DNA from: JALZKA01 sp963721645
Lineage (GTDB): Bacteria; Actinomycetota; Thermoleophilia; Solirubrobacterales; 70-9
Direction: 5' to 3'
NCBI GenBank assembly: GCA_963721645.1
Contig: CAVRJK010000002.1
Span: forward strand, 2,369,846 to 2,433,845
Length of the DNA stretch: 64,000 nucleotides
Shown here: positions 48,287-56,318 of the stretch, in pieces
How positions within the stretch are numbered: the stretch's first letter is position 1
How the letters are laid out: every line of letters begins with the position of its first letter
The notes under the pieces: model-generated
Seen by the model: only the letters and a program-made list of their open reading frames with translations
Database searches by the model: none
Told to the model about the DNA's origin: nothing
Made by a program: the position numbers and the translations under genes

Positions 48287-48969
48287 GCGAAAGTCCCACG
48301 CTCCACACAGGAGGGGGCAGCGCGGGACGTCTGCCGTCGGTGGTGATCGTCGATGACCACGCGCTCTTTCGCTCGGGCGTGCGTGCAGAGCTCGAGGGTC
48401 TGGTCGAGGTCCTGGGCGACGTGGGCTCGGTTGAAGAGGCGGTGCGGCTGATCTCAGATGCGAAGCCCGACGTGGTCCTTCTCGACGTCCATATGCCCGG
48501 CGGGGGAGGGGTCGAGGTCATCCGCCGAGTCGCCGAGAGCGCTCCGGCGCAGCAGTTCCTGGCGCTCTCGGTTTCCGACGCCGCCGAAGACGTGATCGCC
48601 GTCGTGCGGGCAGGCGCCCGCGGCTACGTGACCAAGACGATCTCGGGCGCCGAGCTTGCCGAGGCCGTCACCCGAGTGCGAGGCGGCGACGCCGTCTTCT
48701 CGCCGCGTCTAGCCGGCTTCGTGCTCGACGCCTTCGCCGGACAGATCACCGAGGCCGAGGCAGACCCCGAGCTCGACCAGCTGACGCTCCGCGAGCGCGA
48801 GGTCCTGCGCCTGATCGCGCGCGGCTACCTCTACAAGGAGATCGCCCTCGAGCTTTCGATCTCACCCAAGACGGTCGAAGCCCACGTCTCCGCCGTCCTT
48901 CGAAAGCTCCAGCTCTCGAACCGCCACGAGCTCAGCCGCTGGGCGGTCGAGCGCCGCCTAGTGGACTAG
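48283..48969 (+). CDS. LuxR/NarL-family response regulator
   Basis: A 228-residue regulator. Receiver domain with Asp24-Asp25, phospho-acceptor Asp68 (VVLLDVHMPG) and Lys118 (GYVTKTIS). DNA-binding LuxR domain about 166-220: LTLREREVLRLIARGYLYKE then SISPKTVEAHVSAVLRKLQL. The N-terminus has a short unstructured extension (MSESPTLHTGGGSAG). It is translated with the histidine kinase as a two-component pair for the PspC/LiaF-like protein. Confidence 0.94.
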   Translation: MSESPTLHTGGGSAGRLPSVVIVDDHALFRSGVRAELEGLVEVLGDVGSVEEAVRLISDAKPDVVLLDVHMPGGGGVEVIRRVAESAPAQQFLALSVSDAAEDVIAVVRAGARGYVTKTISGAELAEAVTRVRGGDAVFSPRLAGFVLDAFAGQITEAEADPELDQLTLREREVLRLIARGYLYKEIALELSISPKTVEAHVSAVLRKLQLSNRHELSRWAVERRLVD

Positions 48970-48993
48970 CGCGACACCCCCAGCGCCCCCGCA

Positions 48994-49032
48994 CCCCCCG
49001 AGGGGTCAGACCCCTCACACAACGCTCACACT
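48994..49032. repeat. REP element
   Basis: CCGAGGGGTCAGACCCCT followed by CACACAACGCTCACAC, nearly identical to the copy inside rnpA, between convergent genes; its end overlaps the 3' end of the isocitrate-lyase-family gene. Confidence 0.85.
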
Positions 49033-49802
49033 TGCAGGATCGAGAGGTCTCCGCCGTCACGGATCGAGGCCATCGCGCTCATCGCACCGTCCATGTCAGT
49101 GCGCTTTGCGATCTCCCAGAGCCACGAACCCAGGCTGATGCGCTGAGCTCCGGCGGCGAAGATGGCCTCCACGCTCAGGCTGGGCCACGCCAGCACGTTC
49201 ACCGGTTTCGAGACGGCGTCGCAGACAGCTCGGATCTCGTCCTCGTTTTGAAGGCCGGGCGCGTAAAGCACGTCGGCACCCGCCTTTTCGTAGGCCAAAA
49301 GACGCGTGATGGTGTCGTCCAGGTCGTTCACCTCTCTGAGCTGGTTCTCGGCTCGCGCCGTAAGAGTGAAAGGAAAGTCGAGCGCCCGTGCCGCCTCGAC
49401 AGCGGCCTCGACGCGGGCCACCGCGTGCTCGAGACAGTAGATGACCTTGTCGTTCGGATCCCAGTCCTCGATCGATCCACCAACCGCGCCCGCCCCGGCG
49501 ACGTTGGTGATGGCGAGTGCGGCCTCGGCAGGCAAGGGGCCGTAACCGTTCTCGAGGTCCATGGCGACGGGCAACTCGGTAGCGCCGTCGAGCTCTGCGG
49601 CGTGCTCGACGATCTCGTCGAGAGTGACCTCGCCGTCCTCGCGACCGAGCCTCTCGGCATAGCCGGCGCTGGTTGACGCGAGGGCTTTGAACCCGAGGTC
49701 GCGCAGCGCCTTGGCTGAAGCGACGTCCCACGGGTTCGGGAAGAGGAAGGGCTCGCCCGTATGAAGAGCCTGGAACGCCTGGGCCTTCTCGAGCTGAGTC
49801 AC
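49026..49802 (-). CDS. Isocitrate lyase/PEP mutase superfamily protein
   Basis: A 258-residue TIM-barrel protein. It has LFPNPWDVASAKALRDLGFK near the N-terminus, PVAMDLENGYG (metal-binding acidic loop), GAVGGSIEDWD and LYAPGLQNEDEI. These fit the oxaloacetate decarboxylase/2-methylisocitrate-lyase-like branch. The EDKxxxxxNS signature of true PEP mutases is absent, so phosphonate synthesis is not supported. The stop region coincides with a REP element. The GTG start overlaps ddl2, in an operon with an aminotransferase. Confidence 0.85.
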   Translation of the reverse strand: MTQLEKAQAFQALHTGEPFLFPNPWDVASAKALRDLGFKALASTSAGYAERLGREDGEVTLDEIVEHAAELDGATELPVAMDLENGYGPLPAEAALAITNVAGAGAVGGSIEDWDPNDKVIYCLEHAVARVEAAVEAARALDFPFTLTARAENQLREVNDLDDTITRLLAYEKAGADVLYAPGLQNEDEIRAVCDAVSKPVNVLAWPSLSVEAIFAAGAQRISLGSWLWEIAKRTDMDGAMSAMASIRDGGDLSILQV

Positions 49803-50725
49803 GCGGCCATCCTCGCGGCAGCCGAGGTGACGAGACGGTCGCAGAGCTCCTCGAACCCGATTCCCGCCGCCTCGGCGGCCATGGGAAACAGCGAGGTGTC
49901 GGTGAGTCCCGGTACGGCGTTGACCTCGAGCACCTCGGGCCCGTCGTCGCCGAGCATCAGGTCAACGCGCACGAAGCCGGCGCAGTCCAGAGCGTCCCAG
50001 GTTGCGATCGACGTCGCCGCAACGGCGGCTTCGTCCTCGCCCAGCTCAGCAGGGCATATGAACTCGGTGCGGCCGATTTCGTAGCGAGCCTCGTACGAGT
50101 AGCGGTCCTCGTCGTTCGGGCGGATCTCGACGGCCGGGAGCGCTTCGCCGTCGAGCACCCCTACCGACAGCTCGCGCCCGGTGACGTGGCGTTCCAGGAG
50201 AACGCGGCTGTCGTAGGAGAGCGCCGAGACGATCGCCTGCGGCACATCGTCGCGCGAAGCGGCAAAGCGAACGCCCAGCGCCGAGCCCCCGCGGGCCGGC
50301 TTGACGACCAGCGGGTAGCCGAGACGGTTCTCGATCTCGTCCATCGCGTCGGCGGCACCGAGCTCGGAGAAGGCGGTCTGGGAAAACGAGACCCAGTCGG
50401 GCGTCGCGATCCCGTGCTCGCGGAGCGCCTGCTTTGCCTCGGCCTTGTCGGTCGAGCGCCGGCAGGCCGAGACGCCGGGGCCGGTGTAGGGGATGCCGAG
50501 GATCTCGAGCAGCTCCTGGACGGTGCCGTCCTCACCGTCGGCTCCGTGGAGAGCGACGAACGCAACGTCGGGCCGCTCGGCCTTCAGCCGCTCGACCAGG
50601 TCATGGCCCGCATCGAGCGAAACAACGTCGTGCCTTTCGGCCAGCGCGTCCTCGACCCGCGCACCCGACCGAAGCGACACCTGCCGCTCCAGCGAGCGCC
50701 CGCCCTTGAGGACCGCGACCTTCAT
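49799..50725 (-). CDS. D-alanine--D-alanine ligase-like ATP-grasp ligase (second copy)
   Basis: A 308-residue Ddl homologue, clearly different from the ddl at 8.1-9.0 kb. Landmarks: VAVLKGGRSLERQVSLRSGA, FVALHGADGEDGTVQ, KPARGGSALGVRF, the omega loop DRYSYEARYEIG, VLEVNAVPGLTDTSLFPMAA. The omega loop has Arg-Tyr where the first copy has Lys-Tyr (EAKY). The active-site Tyr is kept, so a dipeptide ligase is likely, but the second amino acid is uncertain. The ATG (50725) overlaps the aminotransferase stop. Confidence 0.9.
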   Translation of the reverse strand: MKVAVLKGGRSLERQVSLRSGARVEDALAERHDVVSLDAGHDLVERLKAERPDVAFVALHGADGEDGTVQELLEILGIPYTGPGVSACRRSTDKAEAKQALREHGIATPDWVSFSQTAFSELGAADAMDEIENRLGYPLVVKPARGGSALGVRFAASRDDVPQAIVSALSYDSRVLLERHVTGRELSVGVLDGEALPAVEIRPNDEDRYSYEARYEIGRTEFICPAELGEDEAAVAATSIATWDALDCAGFVRVDLMLGDDGPEVLEVNAVPGLTDTSLFPMAAEAAGIGFEELCDRLVTSAAARMAA

Positions 50726-52122
50726 GCCTCGGGCTCGCGCCGTCGCATGGGCACCACGTCGCCACCGACCCCGGTGCCAGGCACGGTGCCTGGCACCACC
50801 CGATGCTCCCGGGTGATCGCTCCGTAGAGCGCCACCTGCTCGGCGACCACGGCGCCGATGCGGCGGATGCCCTCGCGGATCTCGTCCTCGGTGGAGCCGG
50901 AAAAGTTGAGGCGCATCGAGTTCTTGCCGGTGACCCCGTCGGCGAAGGCGGCGACGCCGGGGACGAAGGCGACGTTCTCGCGGAGCGCGCGCGCCAGGAG
51001 GTCGGTGGTGTCGATGAAGTGAGGGAGCGTCGCCCAAAGGAAGAGTCCGCCTTCGGGCTCAGACCAGGTCGCCTCCGCGGGGAAGTGCTGCTCGAGCGAT
51101 TCGAGCATCGCGTCGCGCCGGGCGCGGTAGACGTCGCGGAGCTCGTCCACGTACTCGCGCCAGCGACCCTCGGCAAAGAACTCGGCCACGAAGTACTGCG
51201 CGAGCGTCGAGGTGCAGAGGTCGGAGGCCTGCTTGCCGAGCACGACCTTCGCAAGCACCGGCGGCGGAGCGCAGAGCCAGCCGAGGCGAAGGCCGGGGGA
51301 GAGGATCTTCGAGAAGGTGCCGAGGTAGACGACGTAGTCGCCGCCGTCGAGCTCGTAAAGGGTCGGCAGCGGCTCGCCCTCGTAGCGCAGCAGGCCGTAT
51401 GGGTTGTCCTCGACCACCAGGATCTCGTGCTCGCGCGCGATCTCGACCAGGCGCCGGCGGCGCTCGAGCGACATCGTCTGCCCGGCCGGGTTCTGAAACG
51501 AGGGGACCGTGTAGATCATCTTGGGCTTTCGGCCCTTTGCGGCGAGGTCGGAGAGCGCGACTTCGAGAAGGGCGATGTTCATGCCCTCGGAGTCCAGCTC
51601 GACCTGGACCGTCTCGGCCTCGTACGAGCAAAAGACCGGGACGGCGCCGGGATAGGTCGGCGCCTCCGCGATGACGACGTCGCCGGGATCGAGGAGCGCC
51701 TTGCACATCAGGTCGATCGCCTGCTGGCCGCCGGTGGTGACGACGATGTCGTCGAGATCGGGCTCCGCTCCCTCGGCGGCCATGACCTGGCGGATGCATT
51801 CCTTGGTCGAGGCGAAACCCTCGGTCGGCCCGTACTGGAGCGCCTCGGCCGAGGACTCCTGCGCGATCTTCGTCATCTGCCGGGCGAACGACTGGGGCGA
51901 AAACGTGGACGTGTCGGGCAGGCCGCCGGCGAGCGAGATCACCTCCGGCCGGGCCGTGATCTCCATCAGGTCGCGCATCGCCGACGAGCGCATGACCCTC
52001 GTGCGCTGAGCAAAGAGCCCGGCGTAGCGCTCGAGATCGCGTGCGGTCGTATGTGCCTTGCGGTGCCTGCGGGGCGCCGCGGGCTCGCGCGATGGAGTCG
52101 GCTGGTCGGACGGCTCGGCCAC
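50722..52122 (-). CDS. PLP-dependent aminotransferase, class I/II, REP-encoded C-terminus
   Basis: A 466-residue fold-type I aminotransferase. The GTG at 52122 is preferred; a longer frame to 52203 would add a non-family segment. Visible: VISLAGGLPDTSTF, QYGPTEGF, VEDNPYGLLRYEGE and the PLP-lysine region VYLGTFSKILSPGLRLGW (Lys in TFSK). This pattern is of the 2-aminoadipate/MocR-like aminotransferase group. Its extreme C-terminus (VVPGTVPGTG) is encoded by a REP palindrome (50773-50797). It overlaps ddl2 and so appears to be its operon partner. Confidence 0.9.
   Translation of the reverse strand: MAEPSDQPTPSREPAAPRRHRKAHTTARDLERYAGLFAQRTRVMRSSAMRDLMEITARPEVISLAGGLPDTSTFSPQSFARQMTKIAQESSAEALQYGPTEGFASTKECIRQVMAAEGAEPDLDDIVVTTGGQQAIDLMCKALLDPGDVVIAEAPTYPGAVPVFCSYEAETVQVELDSEGMNIALLEVALSDLAAKGRKPKMIYTVPSFQNPAGQTMSLERRRRLVEIAREHEILVVEDNPYGLLRYEGEPLPTLYELDGGDYVVYLGTFSKILSPGLRLGWLCAPPPVLAKVVLGKQASDLCTSTLAQYFVAEFFAEGRWREYVDELRDVYRARRDAMLESLEQHFPAEATWSEPEGGLFLWATLPHFIDTTDLLARALRENVAFVPGVAAFADGVTGKNSMRLNFSGSTEDEIREGIRRIGAVVAEQVALYGAITREHRVVPGTVPGTGVGGDVVPMRRREPEA
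50773..50797. repeat. REP palindrome inside the aminotransferase gene
   Basis: Twenty-five bases of the form GGTGCCAGGCAC-C/G-GTGCCTGGCACC, identical to the copy at 52637-52661, translated as part of the C-terminus. Confidence 0.85.
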
Positions 52123-52156
52123 GCGCCAAGTGTGGCGAAACGCCCCACCGCGCGGT

Positions 52157-52169
52157 GCCAGGCACCTAA
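52157..52169. repeat. REP half-unit GGTGCCAGGCACC
   Basis: A single short palindrome in the divergent aminotransferase/AraC promoter region. Confidence 0.6.
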
Positions 52170-52204
52170 CGCCTTGCTCACATCTTGCGCCGCGCCCGAG
52201 CATC

Positions 52205-52210
52205 TAGCCT
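52205..52210 (+). promoter_or_regulatory. Putative -10 box (TAGCCT) of the AraC gene
   Basis: TAGCCT ends 7 nt before the ATG at 52218. Confidence 0.4.
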
Positions 52211-52217
52211 GCCGGGC

Positions 52218-52634
52218 ATGTCCGCCGAGCCCCGATCGACCCAGAACCGTCGCCTGTTGAGAGCGCGCGACACGATGGACCGCGCCTACTCCGACGCGCT
52301 CGACATCGAGTCGCTCGCGAACTCCGTTCACCTCTCCCGCGCTCACTTCATCCGCGAGTTCAAGGAGACGTTCGGCGAAACTCCCCATCGCTACCTCCAG
52401 CGGCGCCGGATCGAGCGGGCGATGCGGATGTTGCGAGAGACCGACGAGGACGTCACCGGCATCTCGATCGAGGTCGGCTTTCGCAGCCTCGGGACCTTCT
52501 CGCGCACCTTCCGCGAGATCGTCGGCGCCTCACCGACCGAGTACCGCGAGCGCGAGCAAGCCGCCCCGAAGGCGGCAATCCGAGCCGGGGTGCCCGGCTG
52601 CTTCGCAGCGAAGTGGGACCGCCCGCGCATCTGA
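52218..52634 (+). CDS. AraC family DNA-binding protein
   Basis: A 138-residue protein consisting almost only of the AraC double helix-turn-helix: MDRAYSDALDIESLANSVHL (helix 1), SRAHFIREFKETFGETPHRY, LRETDEDVTGISIEVGFRSL and GTFSRTFREIVGASPTEYRE. No separate ligand-binding domain. The ATG at 52218 is used, the upstream in-frame region lying in the promoter. The next gene, a VOC protein, follows by 100 bp, a frequent pairing. Confidence 0.92.
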   Translation: MSAEPRSTQNRRLLRARDTMDRAYSDALDIESLANSVHLSRAHFIREFKETFGETPHRYLQRRRIERAMRMLRETDEDVTGISIEVGFRSLGTFSRTFREIVGASPTEYREREQAAPKAAIRAGVPGCFAAKWDRPRI

Positions 52635-52636
52635 CC

Positions 52637-52661
52637 GGTGCCAGGCACGGTGCCTGGCACC
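52637..52661. repeat. REP palindrome
   Basis: A 25-base GGTGCCAGGCAC/GTGCCTGGCACC palindrome 2 nt after the AraC stop codon, identical to the one inside the aminotransferase gene. Confidence 0.85.
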
Positions 52662-52722
52662 TTGCGCGTGGAAGGCGCGCGAAGTGAGCACTTTTGGAGA
52701 AGCGGGCGGGCGAGTGGCGGTC

Positions 52723-52728
52723 TAGGTT
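52723..52728 (+). promoter_or_regulatory. Putative -10 box (TAGGTT) of the VOC gene
   Basis: TAGGTT ends 6 nt before the ATG at 52735. Confidence 0.4.
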
Positions 52729-52734
52729 GAGCGC

Positions 52735-53193
52735 ATGTTCAAAGAGATCACCCACTCACGTGTATTTGTCAACGACCAGGATGAGGCGCGCGACTTCTAC
52801 GTCGACAAGCTCGGTATGGAGGTTTCGGCGGACGTCGACCTCGAGGTCATGCGCTGGCTGACGGTCCGGGTCCCCGGTTCGTCGCACAACCTCCTGCTCG
52901 AGCAGTCCGACGCGTCGTTTCGCGACGAGGGCTCGGCCACGCAGATCAAGGAGCTCATGTCCAAGGGCGACGCCTGCATGTTCATCCTCGAAACCGATGA
53001 CTGCCACGCGACGTTCGAAGAGATGAAGGAGAAGGGCGTCGAGATCATCGAAGGGCCGACCGACCGCTTCTACGGCATCGACGGCGCGGTCCGCGACCCG
53101 TTCGGCAACCACATCCGCATCACGGAGCCGGAGGAGATCGACCTGGAGATGCCCCTCAAGGCAACCCCCGACGCAAAGCAGATCATCGAGTAA
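52735..53193 (+). CDS. VOC (glyoxalase/bleomycin resistance-like) family protein
   Basis: A 152-residue vicinal oxygen chelate protein: SRVFVNDQDEARDFYVDKLG, then LTVRVPGSSHNLLLEQ and VRDPFGNHIRITEPEEI with metal-ligand type residues (His, Glu). It is close to glyoxalase-like proteins of unknown substrate. The AraC gene just upstream may regulate it. Confidence 0.88.
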   Translation: MFKEITHSRVFVNDQDEARDFYVDKLGMEVSADVDLEVMRWLTVRVPGSSHNLLLEQSDASFRDEGSATQIKELMSKGDACMFILETDDCHATFEEMKEKGVEIIEGPTDRFYGIDGAVRDPFGNHIRITEPEEIDLEMPLKATPDAKQIIE

Positions 53194-53216
53194 CCCTGAC
53201 CCTGGGCTCCGCCTGT

Positions 53217-53266
53217 TCGACGCCGGTCGACGCCGGTCGACGCCGGTCGACGCCAGTCGTCGCCGC
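53217..53266. repeat. 10-bp tandem repeat (TCGACGCCGG)
   Basis: Three exact copies of TCGACGCCGG and two degenerate ones in tandem between the VOC gene and a convergent secreted-protein gene. Too short and without spacers, so not a CRISPR. Confidence 0.85.
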
Positions 53267-53298
53267 GCTCGCCAGCAGGCGGGCGCGTTGGCGTGCGC

Positions 53299-53784
53299 TC
53301 AGCCGCAGACGCCCGAGTCGTTCACGTAGAGCCCGTAGAGGTACGGACCCGAGCCGTCGCCCTTGGCGTTGAAGAAGGGGGTGACGCAGAGTCCTGCAGG
53401 GCTGTTGCTTTTGCCCTTGAGCGTCACCTTGAACTTCCTCGTCTCGCCGCCGTCAAGGCTGAACCTGTATTTCGATTCGTTACGGACTTTCCGGGTGATG
53501 TTGTTCCCTGCTGTCAGCCACCGGATCTTGTACTCGCCGACACCCGGCCCGCTGAGGTGTTCGAAGAGCGACACCTTCTGCTTTTGGGATTCGCGGTTGG
53601 TGATTCGCCAGTAAACGGGGGCCTGCTTTTTGCCCACGCTCTTTTCAACCGATGAGTACTCGATCCACTCGCTCCCGGGGCTCTTGCGGAAGTCGATGTC
53701 CACGGGAGCCGGCGGAGCCGGGCCGGCGAAGGCGATAGGAGCGAGAAAGGCCAGCGAGATCGAGGCGATAAGAAGCTTGCGCAT
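53299..53784 (-). CDS. Secreted hypothetical protein
   Basis: A 161-residue exported protein with a signal peptide (MRKLLIASISLAFLAPIAFA, cleavage near GPA). The mature part is beta-rich and ends VNDSGVCG with a Cys pair (SPAGLCV and GVCG). No family recognised. A TAGGGT box ends 6 nt before the ATG. A degraded relative of its C-terminus appears at 61639. Confidence 0.8.
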   Translation of the reverse strand: MRKLLIASISLAFLAPIAFAGPAPPAPVDIDFRKSPGSEWIEYSSVEKSVGKKQAPVYWRITNRESQKQKVSLFEHLSGPGVGEYKIRWLTAGNNITRKVRNESKYRFSLDGGETRKFKVTLKGKSNSPAGLCVTPFFNAKGDGSGPYLYGLYVNDSGVCG

Positions 53785-53790
53785 CCCATG

Positions 53791-53796
53791 ACCCTA
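53791..53796 (-). promoter_or_regulatory. Putative -10 box (TAGGGT), minus strand
   Basis: TAGGGT ends 6 nt before the minus-strand ATG at 53784, in a 64-bp divergent region. Confidence 0.4.
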
Positions 53797-53836
53797 CGCC
53801 CGATCGGGAAGCGGCGCGGTAAGGCGCGAGCGCCGG

Positions 53837-53842
53837 TACGGT
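53837..53842 (+). promoter_or_regulatory. Putative -10 box (TACGGT), plus strand
   Basis: TACGGT ends 6 nt before the plus-strand ATG at 53849, mirrored by TAGGGT on the other strand. Confidence 0.4.
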
Positions 53843-53848
53843 GAATCA

Positions 53849-56065
53849 ATGCTTCCGGACAGGCGTGGACTGACGGTCGTGGCCATCGGGTGCGCGCTCG
53901 CCGTGCCGGCGGGCGCCTCGGCGCACACAGCGCACTCGTCGCTTCCCAGCGGCCCGGGGCCCGACCCCGGGCCCAAGCTCCTCCACGCGCCGGCGCCCAA
54001 GCCGGCGCCGCAGCTCCGCAACAAGGCGCCTTGGAAGGCGGATCCGCTGCTCGTCTCGGGCGCGTCGGCCTATGTCAAGGGCGAGTTCGTCTACCAGGAC
54101 TTCATCTACGACGACCACGGCGCGCAGGGGCTCAGCCGCGACCCCTCCGACCCACGGACCGGGGATGACGCCTTCGCCGCGCCCAATGGCACCTACACCT
54201 ATCCGACCAACGTCAAGCGCTACCGCAACAACCTCGCCGACCTCCTCGAGTTCCGCGTCAAGACAAGGCGCCGAGCCACGCTCTTTCGCCTCACCTTCAA
54301 CTCGATGACCAAGCCGGGAGCGGTCGCGACCACGATCGCGCTCGGCGACTCGGCCACGCCGGTCGAGCTGCCGTTCGGGGCCAACGCGTCCGCGCCCGCC
54401 GAGCAGTTCCTGTTTGTCCGCGGCAGGCGCGGCACCCTGCTCGACGCGGGGGAGGAGACCGGCAAGAAGGTCCGCACCCGCGTCTCCAAGCGCCGCCGCC
54501 AGATCTCGATCACCGTCCCGTCGAAGGTCTGGAACCCGCAGAGCTCCACCGTGCGCATGGCCGCGGGAACGGGCCTTTGGGACAAGCAGGCGAAGTCCTA
54601 CCTCCAGCCCACCGACGAGGCGACCGCGACCCGGCCGGGCGGCGCAACCGGACTCTCCGATCCGACGGCGCTCTTCAACGTTGCCTTCCGTTTCGACGAG
54701 CCGCTGCCGGTGATCGCCGACCCCGGCTCTGTTGTCGACCCCGCCTGGTGGCGAGACAACGCGCAGGGTGCGGCGCTCGCGAACAACGACATCTCGCCCT
54801 TCTTTGCCGAAGTGGACTTCGGAAAGCTTCGATCCCGCAAGACGGACCGGATGAAGGACGAGCCGACCGGCGTTCCCACAACCGGCCCGATCAACCGGAT
54901 CCTCTCGAGCCGCTTCACCGGCGGCCAGGGCGTCCAGTTCCTTGGCGCGGACTGCGGCGACGCCGACGGCTGTGCGGGCCAGTACCTCGATCGCCTGCAG
55001 CCCTATTCGATCTACGTGCCCGACAAGCCCGTCCCGCCCAGAGGCCGCGGCCTGACGCTTCTTCTTCACTCGCTCGGCGGCTCGTTCAACCAGATGCACG
55101 GCACCAAGAACCAGTCGCAGTTCGGCGATCGGGGCAAGGGCCACATCGTGATCACGCCCGAGAGCCGCGGCCCGGACGGCTGGTACTTCGGTCTCGCGGG
55201 AGCGGAGGTCTTCGAAGTCTGGGCCGACGTCGCGCGCCGCTACAAGCTCGACCCGCAAAAGACGGCCGTCACCGGCTACTCGATGGGCGGCTACGGCACC
55301 TATAAGTTCGCGACCCAGTTCCCCGACCTCTTCGCCTCGGGCCAGCCGACGGTGGGTCCGCCCGGAATCGGCCTATCGGGCACCGGGTTTGCCGAAGGCT
55401 CGGAAACGACACCGATGCTCCCCTCGCTCCGCCACGTCCCGTTCATGATCTGGAACGGCCTCGAGGACGAGCTTGTCCCCTATCCCGGGATCCTCAACCA
55501 TCGCCAGGCCTTCGCCGATCTCGGCCTCGACCACATCTTCGACAGCTTCCTCACCGCCGAGCACTTCACCTTCGCGATCAACGACGAGTACGGCCCGGCC
55601 GCCCAGTTCCTCGCCGACCGCCGAGTCGAGCGGAACCCGGCCCACGTCACATATGTCCGCAACCCCGCGATGGACTTTGCCGAGCTCGACACCACGGCCA
55701 CCGGCGCCTACTGGGTGCGCGGCGTAAAGACCGCGGGCGCCGGGCTCGGCACGATCGACGCCTTCTCGAAGGGCCTCGGCCGCGCAGACGACACGGGCGG
55801 CCCGACCCAGACCTCGGCCGGCGTCCTGACCGGCGGCCTCATCCCCGCGCTCGTCTTCGAGCGCCAGTTCGTCGAGGTCGCGGACGGCGGCCAGGCGCCC
55901 AAGGCGGACGAGCTCGTTCTCGACGCCGAGAACGTCGCGAAGGCCAAGGTCTACGTAAACCAGGCAAAGCTCAGCTGCGATCCCGAGATCACATTCACGG
56001 GCGACGGCCCCCTCGATCTGAAGCTCGCGGGCTGCCCTGGCGGAGCGCTCGAACTGCAGCCTTAA
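53849..56065 (+). CDS. Large secreted alpha/beta-hydrolase (esterase-like)
   Basis: A 738-residue exported protein. Signal peptide about 1-25 (VVAIGCALAVPAGASAH). A beta-rich N-terminal domain (about 60-330) resembles a glucodextranase-type/DOMON-like carbohydrate-binding module. The hydrolase core has RGLTLLLHSLGGSFNQMHGT, the nucleophile elbow TAVTGYSMGGYGTYKFATQF (Ser in GYSMGG), a downstream FMIWNGLEDELVPY (Asp/Glu) and TAEHFTFAINDEYG (His). Such proteins are polyhydroxyalkanoate or carbohydrate esterases; the substrate is unknown. A TACGGT box ends 6 nt before the ATG. Confidence 0.88.
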   Translation: MLPDRRGLTVVAIGCALAVPAGASAHTAHSSLPSGPGPDPGPKLLHAPAPKPAPQLRNKAPWKADPLLVSGASAYVKGEFVYQDFIYDDHGAQGLSRDPSDPRTGDDAFAAPNGTYTYPTNVKRYRNNLADLLEFRVKTRRRATLFRLTFNSMTKPGAVATTIALGDSATPVELPFGANASAPAEQFLFVRGRRGTLLDAGEETGKKVRTRVSKRRRQISITVPSKVWNPQSSTVRMAAGTGLWDKQAKSYLQPTDEATATRPGGATGLSDPTALFNVAFRFDEPLPVIADPGSVVDPAWWRDNAQGAALANNDISPFFAEVDFGKLRSRKTDRMKDEPTGVPTTGPINRILSSRFTGGQGVQFLGADCGDADGCAGQYLDRLQPYSIYVPDKPVPPRGRGLTLLLHSLGGSFNQMHGTKNQSQFGDRGKGHIVITPESRGPDGWYFGLAGAEVFEVWADVARRYKLDPQKTAVTGYSMGGYGTYKFATQFPDLFASGQPTVGPPGIGLSGTGFAEGSETTPMLPSLRHVPFMIWNGLEDELVPYPGILNHRQAFADLGLDHIFDSFLTAEHFTFAINDEYGPAAQFLADRRVERNPAHVTYVRNPAMDFAELDTTATGAYWVRGVKTAGAGLGTIDAFSKGLGRADDTGGPTQTSAGVLTGGLIPALVFERQFVEVADGGQAPKADELVLDAENVAKAKVYVNQAKLSCDPEITFTGDGPLDLKLAGCPGGALELQP

Positions 56066-56318
56066 CGCCGAGCGCGGCATCCGTAGAAAGCCGCAACGAA
56101 GTTAAGGGATCGCACCGATGCGCTCGCGACGGTCGATAGTGGAGACTTTCAGCGAGCGGCCAAGGTTTTCTGAGGAGAGGGACTTTTGGCGCTCAGGGTT
56201 CGGTGCGGTCCCGGGGGGACCGGCCGGGCCGGCGGGGTGTCAGCGGAGCAGGTCAGGGGACGGCGAGAAGGACCTCGCCGGCTTCGCCGTGCCCGCGTTG
56301 TAGCTAGCCTCCCGCGCA
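56066..56318. other. Intergenic region, 253 bp
   Basis: No gene can be supported here; a 61-codon frame (56118-56303) has no recognisable pattern. A TAGCCT box (56305-56310) lies 8 nt before the next ATG. Confidence 0.5.
56305..56310 (+). promoter_or_regulatory. Putative -10 box (TAGCCT)
   Basis: TAGCCT ends 8 nt before the ATG at 56319; same hexamer as upstream of pdxH and the AraC gene. Confidence 0.4.

Noticed and set aside
49026..50725. Phosphonate biosynthesis cluster based on PEP-mutase similarity
   Set aside because: The EDKxxxxxNS signature of PEP mutase is missing and no PEP-derived phosphonate partner genes are adjacent.
53217..53266. Possible CRISPR array
   Set aside because: Unit is 10 bp with no spacers and no cas genes nearby.
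53950..53980. GGGGCCCGACCCCGGG in the esterase gene as a REP copy
   Set aside because: Pro-Gly-rich linker coding sequence could produce it by chance; no CACAC tail.
56118..56303. Short ORF of 61 codons in the 253-bp gap
   Set aside because: No ribosome-binding site or recognised motif; composition like noncoding DNA.
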